From NCBI GenBank assembly GCA_013368445.1, contig JAACJO010000002.1, forward strand, positions 992,001 to 1,056,000: 64,000 bases of DNA, read 5' to 3'. The notes beneath the pieces are model-generated. The model was not told where the DNA came from, ran no database searches, and was given only the letters and a program-made list of their open reading frames with translations. Source of the DNA: Leucocoprinus leucothites (lineage: Eukaryota > Basidiomycota > Agaricomycetes > Agaricales > Agaricaceae). Made by a program: the position numbers and the translations under genes. Shown here piece by piece: positions 24,630-36,205 of this stretch (position 1 is the stretch's first letter; each line of letters starts with the position of its first letter).

Positions 24630-27600
24630 TATGTTTTTGCTCCTGTCTGTCATTGGAACCCTTTCTCGCGAACCAACATCATTCTCAGTTTGCGGTGGAA
24701 ATATTTCTCCCTTCGCTCACACCTTATCCAGGACAAGGCCCCATTGGGTTGTTACCACGGTGCCGGGAGATGACCATTTTTATCCCGTTACCGATTCTCT
24801 TTCATCTACAGGCCCCAGCCCCCGCCGCTACGGGATTGCTACCTCCTCTGTATCGGGCCACGTGAAATTGCCATTCTGTTTGCACGAAGGCATTGGAGGG
24901 CTATGTACCAACACCCTTGTCTTTGCATCTTCGTGCTTATCCCACTGTGGAAGTCAACTAGTCGCCCGAGGTCCACTTGATCCACTCGACTTGATCTACA
25001 TGCAAACCTGTGCCTCAGAACTATCTCGCTTTTCCTCCTTTGACCTAGTCACCAATACGGGCCCTTGATAGGAACAGCATCCCGCGACGATTTAGGCCAC
25101 TTGTAGATGCTAAGTGCGGACGCGGAACTTGAAACTTGAGACAGTGTTTCTTCTGTTCTTAGGTATCATTCCGCATCAGAATATTATGGTTTGGAGGCAC
25201 CCGGGAAAACTGTCTTCCTCCACAAGGCTCTTCTGGAAGACCGATTCACCTCAAGCTCGTGGAACCCCAGTGCTCCGGATTTAGGACGCATGTCTATATT
25301 GGAAGGGTGAAGCACCTTGACGAACCCGTCCTCCAAAAGAGAGCTCAGTCTCCACTGGGTGTTAATACAGTGAATGAATTAGCGGCCTCTTGGAGCACCA
25401 GCTGGACTTCTGCGCGGGACCGAGGACAAGGCCCCCAAAAATGCTACTCGTGGACCTATCTTCTACATGAGCCTTCATGGACTCTTGGTCATCTGATGAT
25501 ACAATCGAGCACGAACGTGTTGAAACAAACTCGGTCACTTGCGAAGCGAGCAAGAAGTATTTGGGGACCCTGACAGAATTGATTCCGTATGCGCCGGGTT
25601 ACTGCTGCTTTATTATGTACTGGCGGCCAAACCTCTGGCGCAAGGGTGACCTCAGGCCGACCTGGACTCGAAACGCGACAGGTTTTGGAAAACTACCGGG
25701 TACTGCTGACCTTACTTTGTACTCTGCAAACGATCTCAAGTGAATGTCATACAAGAGGCGCCGGACGCTGCATTACGTGGGCCGAAGGAGATGTTTTCGA
25801 ATAGAATCCCGCTATTTCTCCCCTCCGATCGGGTACTCGGAACAGACATTCCTTTTGCGCAGAGTATTCCTTGAGGTCTAGAGGCCTCGGAATAATCTAT
25901 GCCAGACTAGGCAATCCACCTTGAAGTTCGTTGCCGTACATCATCTAGGCTGCCGAAACGGCGTGTCTGTGGCTCAGCTTGTACGGTCAAGTGCTACTCT
26001 GAACTTAGCTCTTCTTGCCCGCCTTGGTCACGATATGAGATCTTAAAGGTCATGGGGGGAGGGGGGTTTGCAACCCCACCGACAATGAAAACAAACAAAT
26101 TCCTCCGCAGTGCCCCATTTACTTCTCGGCTTCAAAAGATGGGAAGCATGGGAAACATTTCCACACTTCAAATCCTGGATTGCGGCCATCCGCATCTGAC
26201 GGACCACGGAAACAGCGAATCATCTCCAGAAAACCTGTCCAATCCTGTGCGACTGTGTACTTGAAACGAGATCGAGCTTAACAGATACACTTCTATTTCT
26301 CTGTGCACATTTCCTTCGATACCATCCGCCAACCTCGGTTGGCTGGATGTCATAATGCAGAGGGCCGATGTCATTGTGTCTCGATTATACTTCGTTGTTT
26401 GGGAGCGGTTGCATGACACATTGGCACATGGTCAGTCCTGCTACAGAATGAGTCAAGTGGCCACACCAGAGTTCGGGTGTAGGGCTCCCAAACCCTCCAA
26501 AATACAAGTTTCTGATATGAATATTCAATCCACCGTCTCTTCCAGTGCTTCCAACACCGCATACAAAGAGACGACCTCCAACGCACCAAGCGTTGGTAAG
26601 TATAACTATTTTCCACCATACAGGCTGTCAACGCCTCCACATTCATTATGACGCGAGCCAGTGATGCTAATCAATTTTCGATGACACTAAATCAGAGACG
26701 CAATAGCCCACTTCATGCGCTAAGGCAACTTGAAGGCACAAACCATGCCCTTCTGACGCGTACCAAGGTCATTTAGGGTACAGGATTTGCGTTTCGGTAT
26801 TTTCTGGATGTTTATCCAGAACGATGGTTTGTCTTTGAGTAGAGCGCTATTGAGATTCTTTCTCAACAGACTTTGTCGCTTAGACATCTCTATCGAGGTA
26901 GCCTCTCATGATCTATTCAAAGATCGCCGAAATGCAATGCAATTAATATACTCAAAAGTGAATGCGTGTGAGAGTCAACAGCTCATTGCAAATGGTTGAA
27001 TGGGTTGGTCCTTGCAAGGATGCCCTGGGCCTTGCAGGCATGAACATGTGAGATAAGTAGCATTCTCCACTGCCGGCAGATTTCTTGATCTAGTCACAGA
27101 CCCCCCAGAGTTTGCACTTTATGTCCCTTTCACTTGATATCTCAGGCCATTGCTCGTGTTTGTTTTGGGAGATAATTGCTGTTCATATGAGCGTCAGCCT
27201 GGAGTAGAATTCCCTCACCTTACAGAGGTACGGCAAGTTTGAACGCGTTCTTGAACAAAACCCTGCAGGTATTGGACTCGCCACATGTCGTTAAATCCTC
27301 AGCTGAACCCCTTCATGTTCATCGAAAGATAGTCAAGAAGCAAAGAAGCAAGGTCTATTTTTGTATCTGTGACTGTGACATATTGTGTTCAAACGATGGC
27401 ATTATGAATATTTGATCTCCCTATTGTCAACGTCAAATTACATCAGATGTGCTGACGTTGCGCGTTCGGTAAGTGTCGTACTCAAGGACGCTCTGGCGGC
27501 TTTCGCAGAAATTTTCTCATACAATGATGTCTTGTATAAATATCGACACCGATGTCATCTCAGCATCGCAGCCGAGTGTGGCGTTAAGGTATCAACTCCT

Positions 27601-28901
27601 CAAGACACCTCGCGTGGAATTAGAATGATCATCATGTCTCGAAGAAATTGGTATCAATAACGCTGTTAAGTATCGCACTCGGGAGGGCTAAGATACGTCA
27701 CGCTCTACGGTCAAAGCAACGCAGAAGTGGGACCGTTTTCTGCACTGACAGCTGATGGTGAATATGTGAATATGGTCCCGAATACAGAACGTCCGAAATT
27801 TTCTTGGAAGACAAACAGATAGAACAGCGAATGTGACGCTTCGGAGCTCGTGCTTCTTTGATCCATGGCATCTATGATCTAAGAAGAGGCGACTTATGTA
27901 TCATCATCAGGGTTCTCCAGGGTTCCACTTCCATCCCTTGAAGCAGGCTGCACCCGGTTACGTACGAACTAGTACTATTTTAGTCTGTCACGTGCGTTCC
28001 GCAAGTCTGGCTTACTGGGCAGACTTGGAAAGTCGACATCAAGACAGCACAAAGCTCACTCAGTGCCGACGTCGAATAAAATAAAATAGACAATATACGA
28101 ACAAATAAAAGAGTGGCGCTTTCTAGTTCTTTGGCATATAGTGGTGGTGGTGGCTTCAAGACGGTGGAAATTCAGGTTTGTCTACTTGTGCTGCGGGTCG
28201 GGGTGAGTTTGTAAGGAGCAAGATCTCCGGAGGCCGCTGATAGAATCTCCAATCTGTATCTCAATCCCCGCGACCCCATGATATTTTCCTGGGATTCTTT
28301 TCTCGCACCGATGTGATGAAGTTAGTCATTTGTACGAGTTTGTATATTGTTCCCACAGCGGGCGATCCTCATGTTGAGCTCAGTTGAATAAAAGATGAAT
28401 GTACAAGAGTCCGTTTGTACTACTCCGTGGAAGACCAAGAAAGCGATAAGTCAGAATAAGTATATACAAACACGTATTAATGGAGGGAAGGTAGGGGAAG
28501 TGCAATGAGGTACAAAGCAGACAAGAATCAAGAAGGGTATTGCAAAGAGACTAGAATACAGGTCATTGCGGTAAGAAAGCGAATAATGTAGACCAGTGGC
28601 AAATGGAAAATATAAAGCACCAAAGGTAAGGAGCAAAATCTACAGACGAGATTATGTTACTGGTGTGAAGGACAATACAATGAATCTAGCATAGACAAAA
28701 TTTAGTCGACAGCAGCGAACGAACGGCAAGGAAAAAGTGATTAATGAGAACCAAGAATGCTAAAAAGAATAAAAATACTACGGTGGTAATTGGTATGTGA
28801 ACCGGGTTGATTATAGTTCAGGAATAGGAAGGGACGGCATTAGGCGAGCAGAACTTCTTGGTGCACAAATAAATTGGGACATCACCATGTTCAGAATGGT
28901 T
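24630..28901. other. Gene-poor 4.3 kb stretch
   Basis: No gene is supported between the tRNA and the Con7-like gene. Plus-strand open frames (for example 24631-25068, 25259-25573, 27385-27660) have no motif and no splice logic. I saw no tRNA, transposase motif or obvious terminal repeat. The right end (about 28080-28900) is A-rich on the plus strand and probably includes the 3' untranslated region of the Con7-like gene. Confidence 0.5.
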
Positions 28902-30891
28902 TCATCCACGGTGGTCGAAATCATCTCCGCTGACATGGCCTCCTATGCTCGCATGTCCTGTACCCGGTCGACTGTCCGATTCATACAAGTCATAACTGTC
29001 AGGAGGGTATGGCAATTCGCCCGCGGGATGGAGAGGGGGGAGTAGACCAGGATGAGATTGATGATTTTGGTACCCGGATAAAGGTGTCAGCAGCGTACTG
29101 TCCGGACCCAGCCTTCCCACTGTCCGCGGAGAAGGTGAGGATGGGTGACTGGGCGCGGATGGTAGGGAAGAGGACATATATGATTGACTGAAACCTGCAC
29201 GCGAAGCCAGATTGCTGCCGGCGTGCCATGAAGACGGTGTACCTACGTTGTTGAACCGCCGCAGGCTACCGTAATGAAGAACATCGTCTTCCCGTTCATG
29301 TGGAGGGTAGCGAATGTCTTCGATGGGCACAGCAAATCGATTGGCAGAGCCCGCATGAGGGACATTGACAGATAAGCCCATCGCGGGATGCTGACGATGC
29401 TGCATCGATCCATATCGAGTATCGTAGGAGCCTGATTCATCAGGTCGCATGTTGGGGATCCGGCGAGCGGATCCATTGGGTAGGCCAACAGCTTCTGCTT
29501 CTTTCTTGGCCTTTCGCCACTGTTTACGTAGCTCTTTGAATTCTGTCGAATGTAGAGTGTGAGACGAAACATCGATCCACGAGAGTTGAGTACCGCTTAC
29601 CGGAAGGAGTACGTTTGGGGCCATGCTTTTGCATTGTAACATGCGCGTTAAGATGATTTAGTGTACCGTATGATTTGGTGCAATCGGGCCACGAGCACTG
29701 GTAGAGTCGCTCAATCTCATCGTACCTCCGGCGAGGACGCTTTTTGACTGTGTTTCCAGGTAATGCTACAAAAGAGTATGTCTTGTTATTAGCGTCCCCG
29801 GCGAGATTGGCATTTGTATTAGTACCCCTCTGTAAGCTTGACATCTGGGACTGCGAGCCGAAGTTGCCATAGTTCATCGAGCCCAGAGGGGGGGCAGACG
29901 ATGTAGAGGTACCCGTGTTCGGTGGCGAGGGACCATAAGGATCGCCTGGCGGTGGGGAGTAGGGGACGCCATTGGGGGAGCCAAGTAAGCCATTAGGGAA
30001 ATTCGGATTAAGTGGAGAAATAGGCTCGTAGAGACCTTGCTCATATTCGTCACCCTGTTTCCAATGTGATTGGGATAAGGGGTAGTCCGGATTACCACGG
30101 GTGTCCCTTAATGACCCAAGGCTCGAGTTCCTGTGCAAGCTGGACGCATACGACGAGGAGCGACTGGGTTGAGGAGGGGGGGGATTGAAAGCAAAGGGAT
30201 ATTGGGACAGACGGTCGTTAGAGTCACCAGGAGGGTAGGGAGAGGGGCTGCCGTGGACAGCTGGCTCAGACATGCGACGCTGATCCAGAACAGAGTTGGA
30301 ATCAACGTTCGAATATTTATCGTGCGGGCCCTGGCGAACACAGCGGTCAGCCAGAGATTCTGGAATAGTGCGATCCTCTCCCGAATAAGATGGAGCGCCT
30401 GTAAGGGGGAAACGGTCTTGCGAAGGTGGCGCACTGATGGGATGGGGAAACGAAGGAGGACGATGGACGTCTACGGGAGATGGAGATTCCGACAGGTAAG
30501 ACCCGACGGCGTCTGAATTCCTTAGTGTATCGGCAGCACTATTAATGGATGGGAGGTTATGTGCAGGATACTGAGCTGCAACAAAGGACGGGCGGGAATT
30601 GGGGTCAAACATGTCTGTGGTAGGGGAAGTCACAGGCGAGTTAAACGCAGCCGAGGGTCGGGGCTCAGCACGCTGAAACTGGCCAGCCGAACGCGGAGAA
30701 TGAGACGACGAATTGTCGTCGTCGACTGAACCTGCTGGAGAGTCTGAGTGAATTGGTGAAGTAACGGGTACGAGGTTCCCGAGGTCGGAGAAGAAGGCGG
30801 GTGAGGATGCTACTTTGTGACGCGGCAGATAGTCTGGGATACACTTCGAAACGTCGAGTTGAGTAGGAGGAGATAGGACCTGGGACATCAT
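28902..30891 (-). CDS. CON7: Con7-like C2H2 zinc-finger transcription factor, 643 aa
   Basis: A nuclear DNA-binding regulator of the Con7 type, known in ascomycetes for control of conidiation and pathogenic development. Two exons (30891-29601, 29542-28902) join to 643 aa; the 58-base intron interrupts the conserved block right after the finger. The order is: Ser/Pro-rich N-terminus with PSIL-type repeats of SP sites; NKTYSFVALPG; KKRPRRRYDEIERLYQ; the single C2H2 finger CSWPDCTKSYGTLNHLNAH to KH (C-x4-C-x12-H-x5-H); then KRTPSEFKELRKQWRKAKKE. This finger plus the SFVALPG and EFKELRKQWR flanks is diagnostic of Con7. The C-terminal half is Ser/Pro/His-rich and ends ISGDDFDHRG-like at a TGA 28902-28904. 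The long upstream region is typical of a developmental regulator. Confidence 0.88.
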
Positions 30892-33800
30892 CCGAAACGA
30901 TGAGGGCGAGAGAAACGTCAGAGGGGACGTTGGTAATGGTTTCGCAGGAGTTGCTCGAACAGCGTCCTCCTCTTGTCTTGTACAACTCTCGTACAGATCT
31001 CAGATTCGCGTGACGTGACCCTACTGTCAGATTAATTACAGACTCGACTCAAAACTTGCACTCACTCTGCCGAACAATCATTGAATCAATAACATCACAT
31101 TGAGCTTCTTCTGGATTTCCAAAAGGAAGCTGCCTCTTTCGAACAGTTCTCCATGTCACGCGCACATCATCCTTCCCCGCTTCCTTCACCTTTCCATTTA
31201 TTTCTGCCACAGTGGCGTGACCAGTCGTGACGCGTTCGACGCGTTTCGCGTTACAATTCAGTTGGACTGAACCAGCGCCTTCGTTTGCAAGTCGATCGCA
31301 GCGGCAACTCAACTGGCTCCGGCCACGCTCTCCAGTCCACCCACCCGATCACCTTCCTTTTCAGGATGCTCTCTTTCCCGTCCGTTTCCTTTCCGCGACC
31401 CTCCTCTCATCCGCACAGAGTCCCCCAACCCGCTTTCCCTCAGTTCGTCCCGCTCATCTCGCTCTCTCCTTTACTTCTTTCCGCCTTTATCCGCCTCTCC
31501 TCTTCTTTGTGCACGCAGGCACAGCTTAGGAGCCGCCGGTTCCGCCAAGTCCCTGGCCGAAATATGGAAACAGAGTTTACCTTTTTCCTTCGGGGCAGAA
31601 GCCAATGATACCTTTTTGTCGCAGGTCAGACTGTGAGAACGAATGACCTTTATCACCACAAGATCTAAGATTTCGCTTACGATATGGATCGTCCGAACCG
31701 ATTTCGCTCGGCATGTCATGCCGCAACTGACCCTGCATGTCCAAACATAGCTGTGGACTGCATACCCATTCCCTATCCTTCAACCCGTCAGAGCAGCCCA
31801 CCAAGTTGCTCGAGCAATGAACAGCATACGCATTTGTTCTCCATCCCAACATTCTTCATTGATCTTGAATGTGGCCAAACGGTTCATCCGACCGCTACGG
31901 TACGCGGGTGACCTCATCTTGGGGAATCTTCCTGGCGACGCGACCTTTTTACCGCGACGCCCATAAATATGATTTCATTGGAAAAAGAATGAGCATGGCA
32001 TGTGCTCGGAAGCACCCGTCCACGCCGTTCACTCGTTATCCACGTTCGACGATTATTTGTGCCGCAGAGAAGATAGAAGCAACCCTGTGTGGGATGTCAA
32101 ACTCCTGCCACTTACTTGTTGTATTCGTCGTTCCGCTGATCCAGCCCCAATCCATGTCCTCGGGCAAAAGCCGACTTTTGGGAAGCAGCACAAGTGGAGC
32201 ATGACGCGGACGCGTGATTTGTCGTTGATAGATAGAACTCCGTAAAAAAAAAAAACTTTCCCGCCCCATAGCAACTGACCCTATGACAGATTCTATACAA
32301 ATCTTGTTTGTCCTCGAGCCAGGATTCCGGACTGCACGGGATGGACAAATGGCATTGGCTGTTTCCCGAAAGGCTATCCAGAGCGCTAGTTATTATCATG
32401 TTCGTGGGAGACATCGTGTTTACTGTTCGACTTGAGCGTGGAATTCTCACATTGTTATTCTGCACAATCTCTCGGTCAACCATCATTTTGAGTGCTACTA
32501 TGTTTACAGCTTGCGATGTCGAGGGTATCACCGGAAGAGTCGGATCTGCAACGCGAGATTTGTGGTTAATTTGAGATATATCAGAGGAGCTGCCAACTCT
32601 CCACAAGTGAACCGATCAAACTAGCGCCCAAACCGAGAACATGGTCCATATTTTGGGTTCGAAGCTCAAAAATTCTGGGTGAACGATTGACATTGCATGC
32701 AGTTGCAATGTATATACATCGTGACAGTGTAGCCAAAGGATCGACGTTGGGGGATTCGCTATTAGGAGGTGTGTTTGACTGGCTTTGTGGTTCGTTGAGG
32801 GCAGTCTCGCCGCTCGCGGGATGCATGATATCACTTCACCTGACAGTGGTGGCGGTGGCAATTGAAAGTAAGCGTACAATCTTGACACGACTAGGAATTC
32901 CGATGGTAAGCTCGAAGAGTATGAAACGTAGTGGTAATTCCTGCGGTGTTAATCTGGGGAAGATTGGCGATACTAGATGAGATAGGTGAAAGTGGTTGAT
33001 GCCAGAAAACAGTTGTAGATGGTGGTAGAAGAGCGTTTATAAATTAGCAATCAGCGAGAGTATACCGTGTCGTACTTTCAAGCAACTCACGGGGCGAATA
33101 TCCGGCGTTAATCTTGGCGAAGGACAAAATAGAATCCGATTACAGTAACGCGACCCTTTTCAGGATAGAAAATTTTGAAGCATTATGTCACACTCCCCGG
33201 TAAGGGAGAAAAACACGCATCCTCGTACAAGGTCAGTGGTGGCAAGGGTAGTGCTCATTGACAGCGCTTACAGCATATATAAAACAAGAAAATTTGTGCG
33301 AACTGGTTCGATCCCGCTATCAATAGGACGATCGTCCTTTCGCAGAAGTGAAGCCGCCGTTGGAGGGTCCCGGTTGAGGGTCCAGCTGGAATAGCAGTAT
33401 CTTCATCCGTCACAGCGAATAAGTGAGGCTTGATTGAAATTTTGTCGCGTAGAAAAATCACCTCACCTTGTATTTTCGGGTTCTAAAAACAGCAATTCCT
33501 AAAATAAGGGGTCAGCGCGTACCGATACAGGATATAAAGATGCAGTTCACACCTAAATCAAGTTCAGTATGGTATGAACTAGGAATTGACAAATTGTCCG
33601 ACTTTATTTCCGCTGCATATCCAAAAGGGTGTGTGGGGTAATAGAGCGCGGGGGGAGTTACGCATGGGCTAAGAAAAGATATGTCAGGATTGCCACTCAG
33701 TTGGTTTTGGTTTGAGGTCTTGGAGCTTCGATAATAAATTCGTCAGGGTGCTCAAGGCTTCGAAGAAGCTCGCCACTCTCGCCACTCGTTCCGAATGTTG

Positions 33801-34656
33801 CTTCGAAGCGGAGACCCGGGAAAATGTCACCATCGGTCAAAGTGATCAAGGCTGTTAGGGATAATTTGGACAGCTCTGTTGAGGTGGCTGAATGACAGAC
33901 AGGGTAGCAAAGCTATTCAACACGCACTTGGAAATAGAATTTATCAGTCGAGCCTGAAAAGAAAATATGCTTGCCGTTTCCGTTTGAAGGTTTGGATCGA
34001 ACACATACAGGTGGTATTAGATGGTGGAGCAGTGTGGACTTTGCGCGTCCTCTGTCAGTAAACATCTTTTCGAATCGCGAGGATCAATGTAAGTACATAT
34101 CCAATTTGTGAAACAGCTGTGAGATGGAGTTGAATAAATCCACCCAAAAAGCGGTGACGGTTGTACAGCTAATGGTCGCAAACGATGACTGGGCGGCATG
34201 GCGTCACAAGCCGGGTCTCATACGAACAAGGTTGAATGAACCAGGGATCAATAACTTGGTAGATTTTGGGGTGCTTGCTTGAAATGTAGGGAGCATTAAA
34301 CCCAAAGCTTAAGTGCTAGTGCACAACTCCAAATGTTGAGACCCATAGCGGTTGTGGCAATGTGCCATCCCGAAACCGACGCGAAAGGAAGCATAACAAT
34401 TCTGGTTGGGGTTGTGATCGGAACAGCAAATGCATTGACCTCCGAAGGGCTACATTGAAAGGTACAGCCGGCTGCCGTGCATTTTGGGGTTTGAGTTGCA
34501 TCTTGCTATGACTTGAGAATCGCAAGTAGCTGGCACGTAATTCGTAAAGAGAGAAAACAAAAAAGAGATGGTGCAGGAAATGTTTGGAAAACATTCCGAG
34601 ATGGGGGTCTAAGCAGGAGAGCGAACTGAAAGGTCTCGGAGGAGGTAGATTGTGGC
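30892..34656. other. Gene-poor 3.8 kb upstream of Con7-like gene
   Basis: No gene is supported. It holds a TGACGTGA (31011-31018), a likely 5' untranslated intron on the minus strand (GTGAGT near 31062, CAG near 31028), two ACGCGT boxes (listed separately) and a pyrimidine-rich plus-strand block at about 31361-31520. Short open frames such as 31227-31608 follow from that composition. A run of 11 A lies near 32245. Between 32280 and 34650 I see nothing coding. Confidence 0.45.
31230..31244. promoter_or_regulatory. Two ACGCGT boxes 340-355 bases upstream of Con7-like gene
   Basis: ACGCGT is present at 31230-31235 and 31239-31244, only three bases apart, inside a CG-rich patch that also has TTTCGCG. 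This resembles an MBF or E2F-like cluster. Which transcript it serves is unclear, since the nearest recognised start is the Con7-like ATG at 30891. Confidence 0.4.
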
Positions 34657-34662
34657 CACGTG
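34657..34662. promoter_or_regulatory. E-box upstream of RING gene
   Basis: CCACGTGAC contains CACGTG 88 bases before the ATG at 34750, a common position for a proximal activator site. Binding is inferred. Confidence 0.35.
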
Positions 34663-34749
34663 ACTGGCCAGAAATAGCGGCCCCTATCGTCGGACCTGGG
34701 AAAGTGTGCGCCCGCCTGGCCGACGACCTTCACGCTCTTTGTTGCCATC

Positions 34750-35914
34750 ATGCCACGGCCATCCAAATCATCGACGGCCATGTCTGAGGCTGACCCGACA
34801 CGCCCCAGGCGCTCTACAAGGATCAGCAATCGCCAAGGTCTGCTCTCTCCCCTTCAGGCCCCGTTCTCGCTTGACGTATCTCTCCTCAAACAGTCCAGGG
34901 CGTGTCTGCTGATCCTAGACAGCCGCCAACAAAACGGAGGAAGACGTCCAGGAAGGATTCCTTGGTGCTGGGATCCCCGCTTTGTGGCACAGAGTGCACA
35001 GAACACCCCGACATGACTGCTCGCCGTGCTGTCTTGTCAAAGGCCAATTTTCGGCGATCCTCTCGGATGACAACCTCAGAACTCATCAAGAGGGAAGGCG
35101 CTCTGCTGTCTCGGGAGAAAGAATGCAATCTTCGTGCCCAACAACTGGACGAGAGAACGCAGGATTTACTCATAAGGGAAGACGAAGCGGCGGCAAAATT
35201 GTCGCAACTTGCAAAAAAGGAGGCTCAGAATGCACTCGGCCAACTGGAGGAACATTTCACTTGTGCATTGTACGTCAACTTTGCAATCATAGCTCCAGAC
35301 GGTCGCTAACCTTAACAAAGATGCTATGAAGTCATGGCATATCCTTACTCTTTGAACCCGGGTCAATGCGGTCACACGTTCTGCGCCATCTGCATCCTTA
35401 AGTGGTTCTTTTCACGGCTGCACCGCGTCTGTGGAGGATGGCATGAAGCGGTTGATTGTCCAATCTGCCGCAGCGTTCTGATGATCACTCCCGATCGTGT
35501 TCCTCGCTCACCTATCACCTTTCCCTTCGTACCCAACCGAGTGGCCACCGCAGTTGTTGAATCCCTAGTTGATAAGCTTGCCTCATCTTTGCCGGTCGTG
35601 AAACAGGAGGACCCTGAAGCACTCCGGATATCAGATTCCGATAAGGAAGGGCGCAAACGCAAGAGAGAAGTTGCCAAACTCGAAGACCTCGACTGTTCGC
35701 CAGAGGTCGATCTGGATGCCTGGAGAGAAGGAGGTAGCATGCGAGCTGAGTGGCTAAAGAGGGACAGGTGCGCATACAATCATGATTTATCCCTGTTCCT
35801 CATCATGTATGTCGGTCTAGTGATGGCAAACGGGAGATGAACCAACTTCTTAGTTCGTGGTCGAACTTGGGGTCGAACGATTTCCTTCAACTCAAGCAGA
35901 GGCTTGAAGTATGA
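34750..35914 (+). CDS. RING finger protein, 334 aa (probable E3 ubiquitin ligase)
   Basis: Four exons (34750-34837, 34894-35269, 35321-35767, 35821-35914) with introns of 56, 51 and 53 bases give exactly 335 codons including stop. The N-terminus is basic (MPRPSKSSTAMSEADPTRPR), with a likely nuclear signal PTKRRKTSRKD. A charged coiled coil follows (KECNLRAQQLDERTQDLLIR), then a C3HC4 RING around residues 155-205: C-A-L-C-Y at the first pair, built across the second intron, then CGHTFCAIC and CPIC. An insert of about 18 residues (LHRVCGGWHEAVD) sits between the second and last Cys pairs. The tail is acidic then basic (SDSDKEGRKRKRE). The partner substrate is unknown. It converges on ARP8 with 291 bases between stops. 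Confidence 0.85.
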
Positions 35915-36205
35915 AATGACATTCCTAACTCATCAATTTTTATGCGGATATGCACCATCGACGTCCTCCGAGCAATCATGCCATTGATTATGTGTATTTT
36001 CTTCTGTCTGTAAAACCATCGATCTGCATGGTGCTATGAGTCACACACGAAACGCCCAAACTAGTTCACACTATTGTTTATCACTTATAATTCTTGGATA
36101 CCCTTGTCATTATCATCGAATAGCAAGTTTATTGTACCAGCATGATACGAATTCCAATTGTACAGGAGCCTACGCTGAAGAATCGATACAAACACGTACT
36201 TGTTT

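Noticed and set aside
24631..25068. Plus-strand open frame right after the tRNA-Pro at 24544
   Set aside because: The frame passes through the tRNA itself and has no domain or splice site pattern.
31227..31608. Overlapping plus-strand open frames in the pyrimidine-rich block
   Set aside because: They are low-complexity products of a C/T-rich sequence (Ser/Pro/Leu/Phe) rather than coding sequence.
33296..33325. GGTTCGATCC, a tRNA B-box-like sequence
   Set aside because: Flanking bases do not form a T stem, and no A box, anticodon arm or acceptor stem is present.
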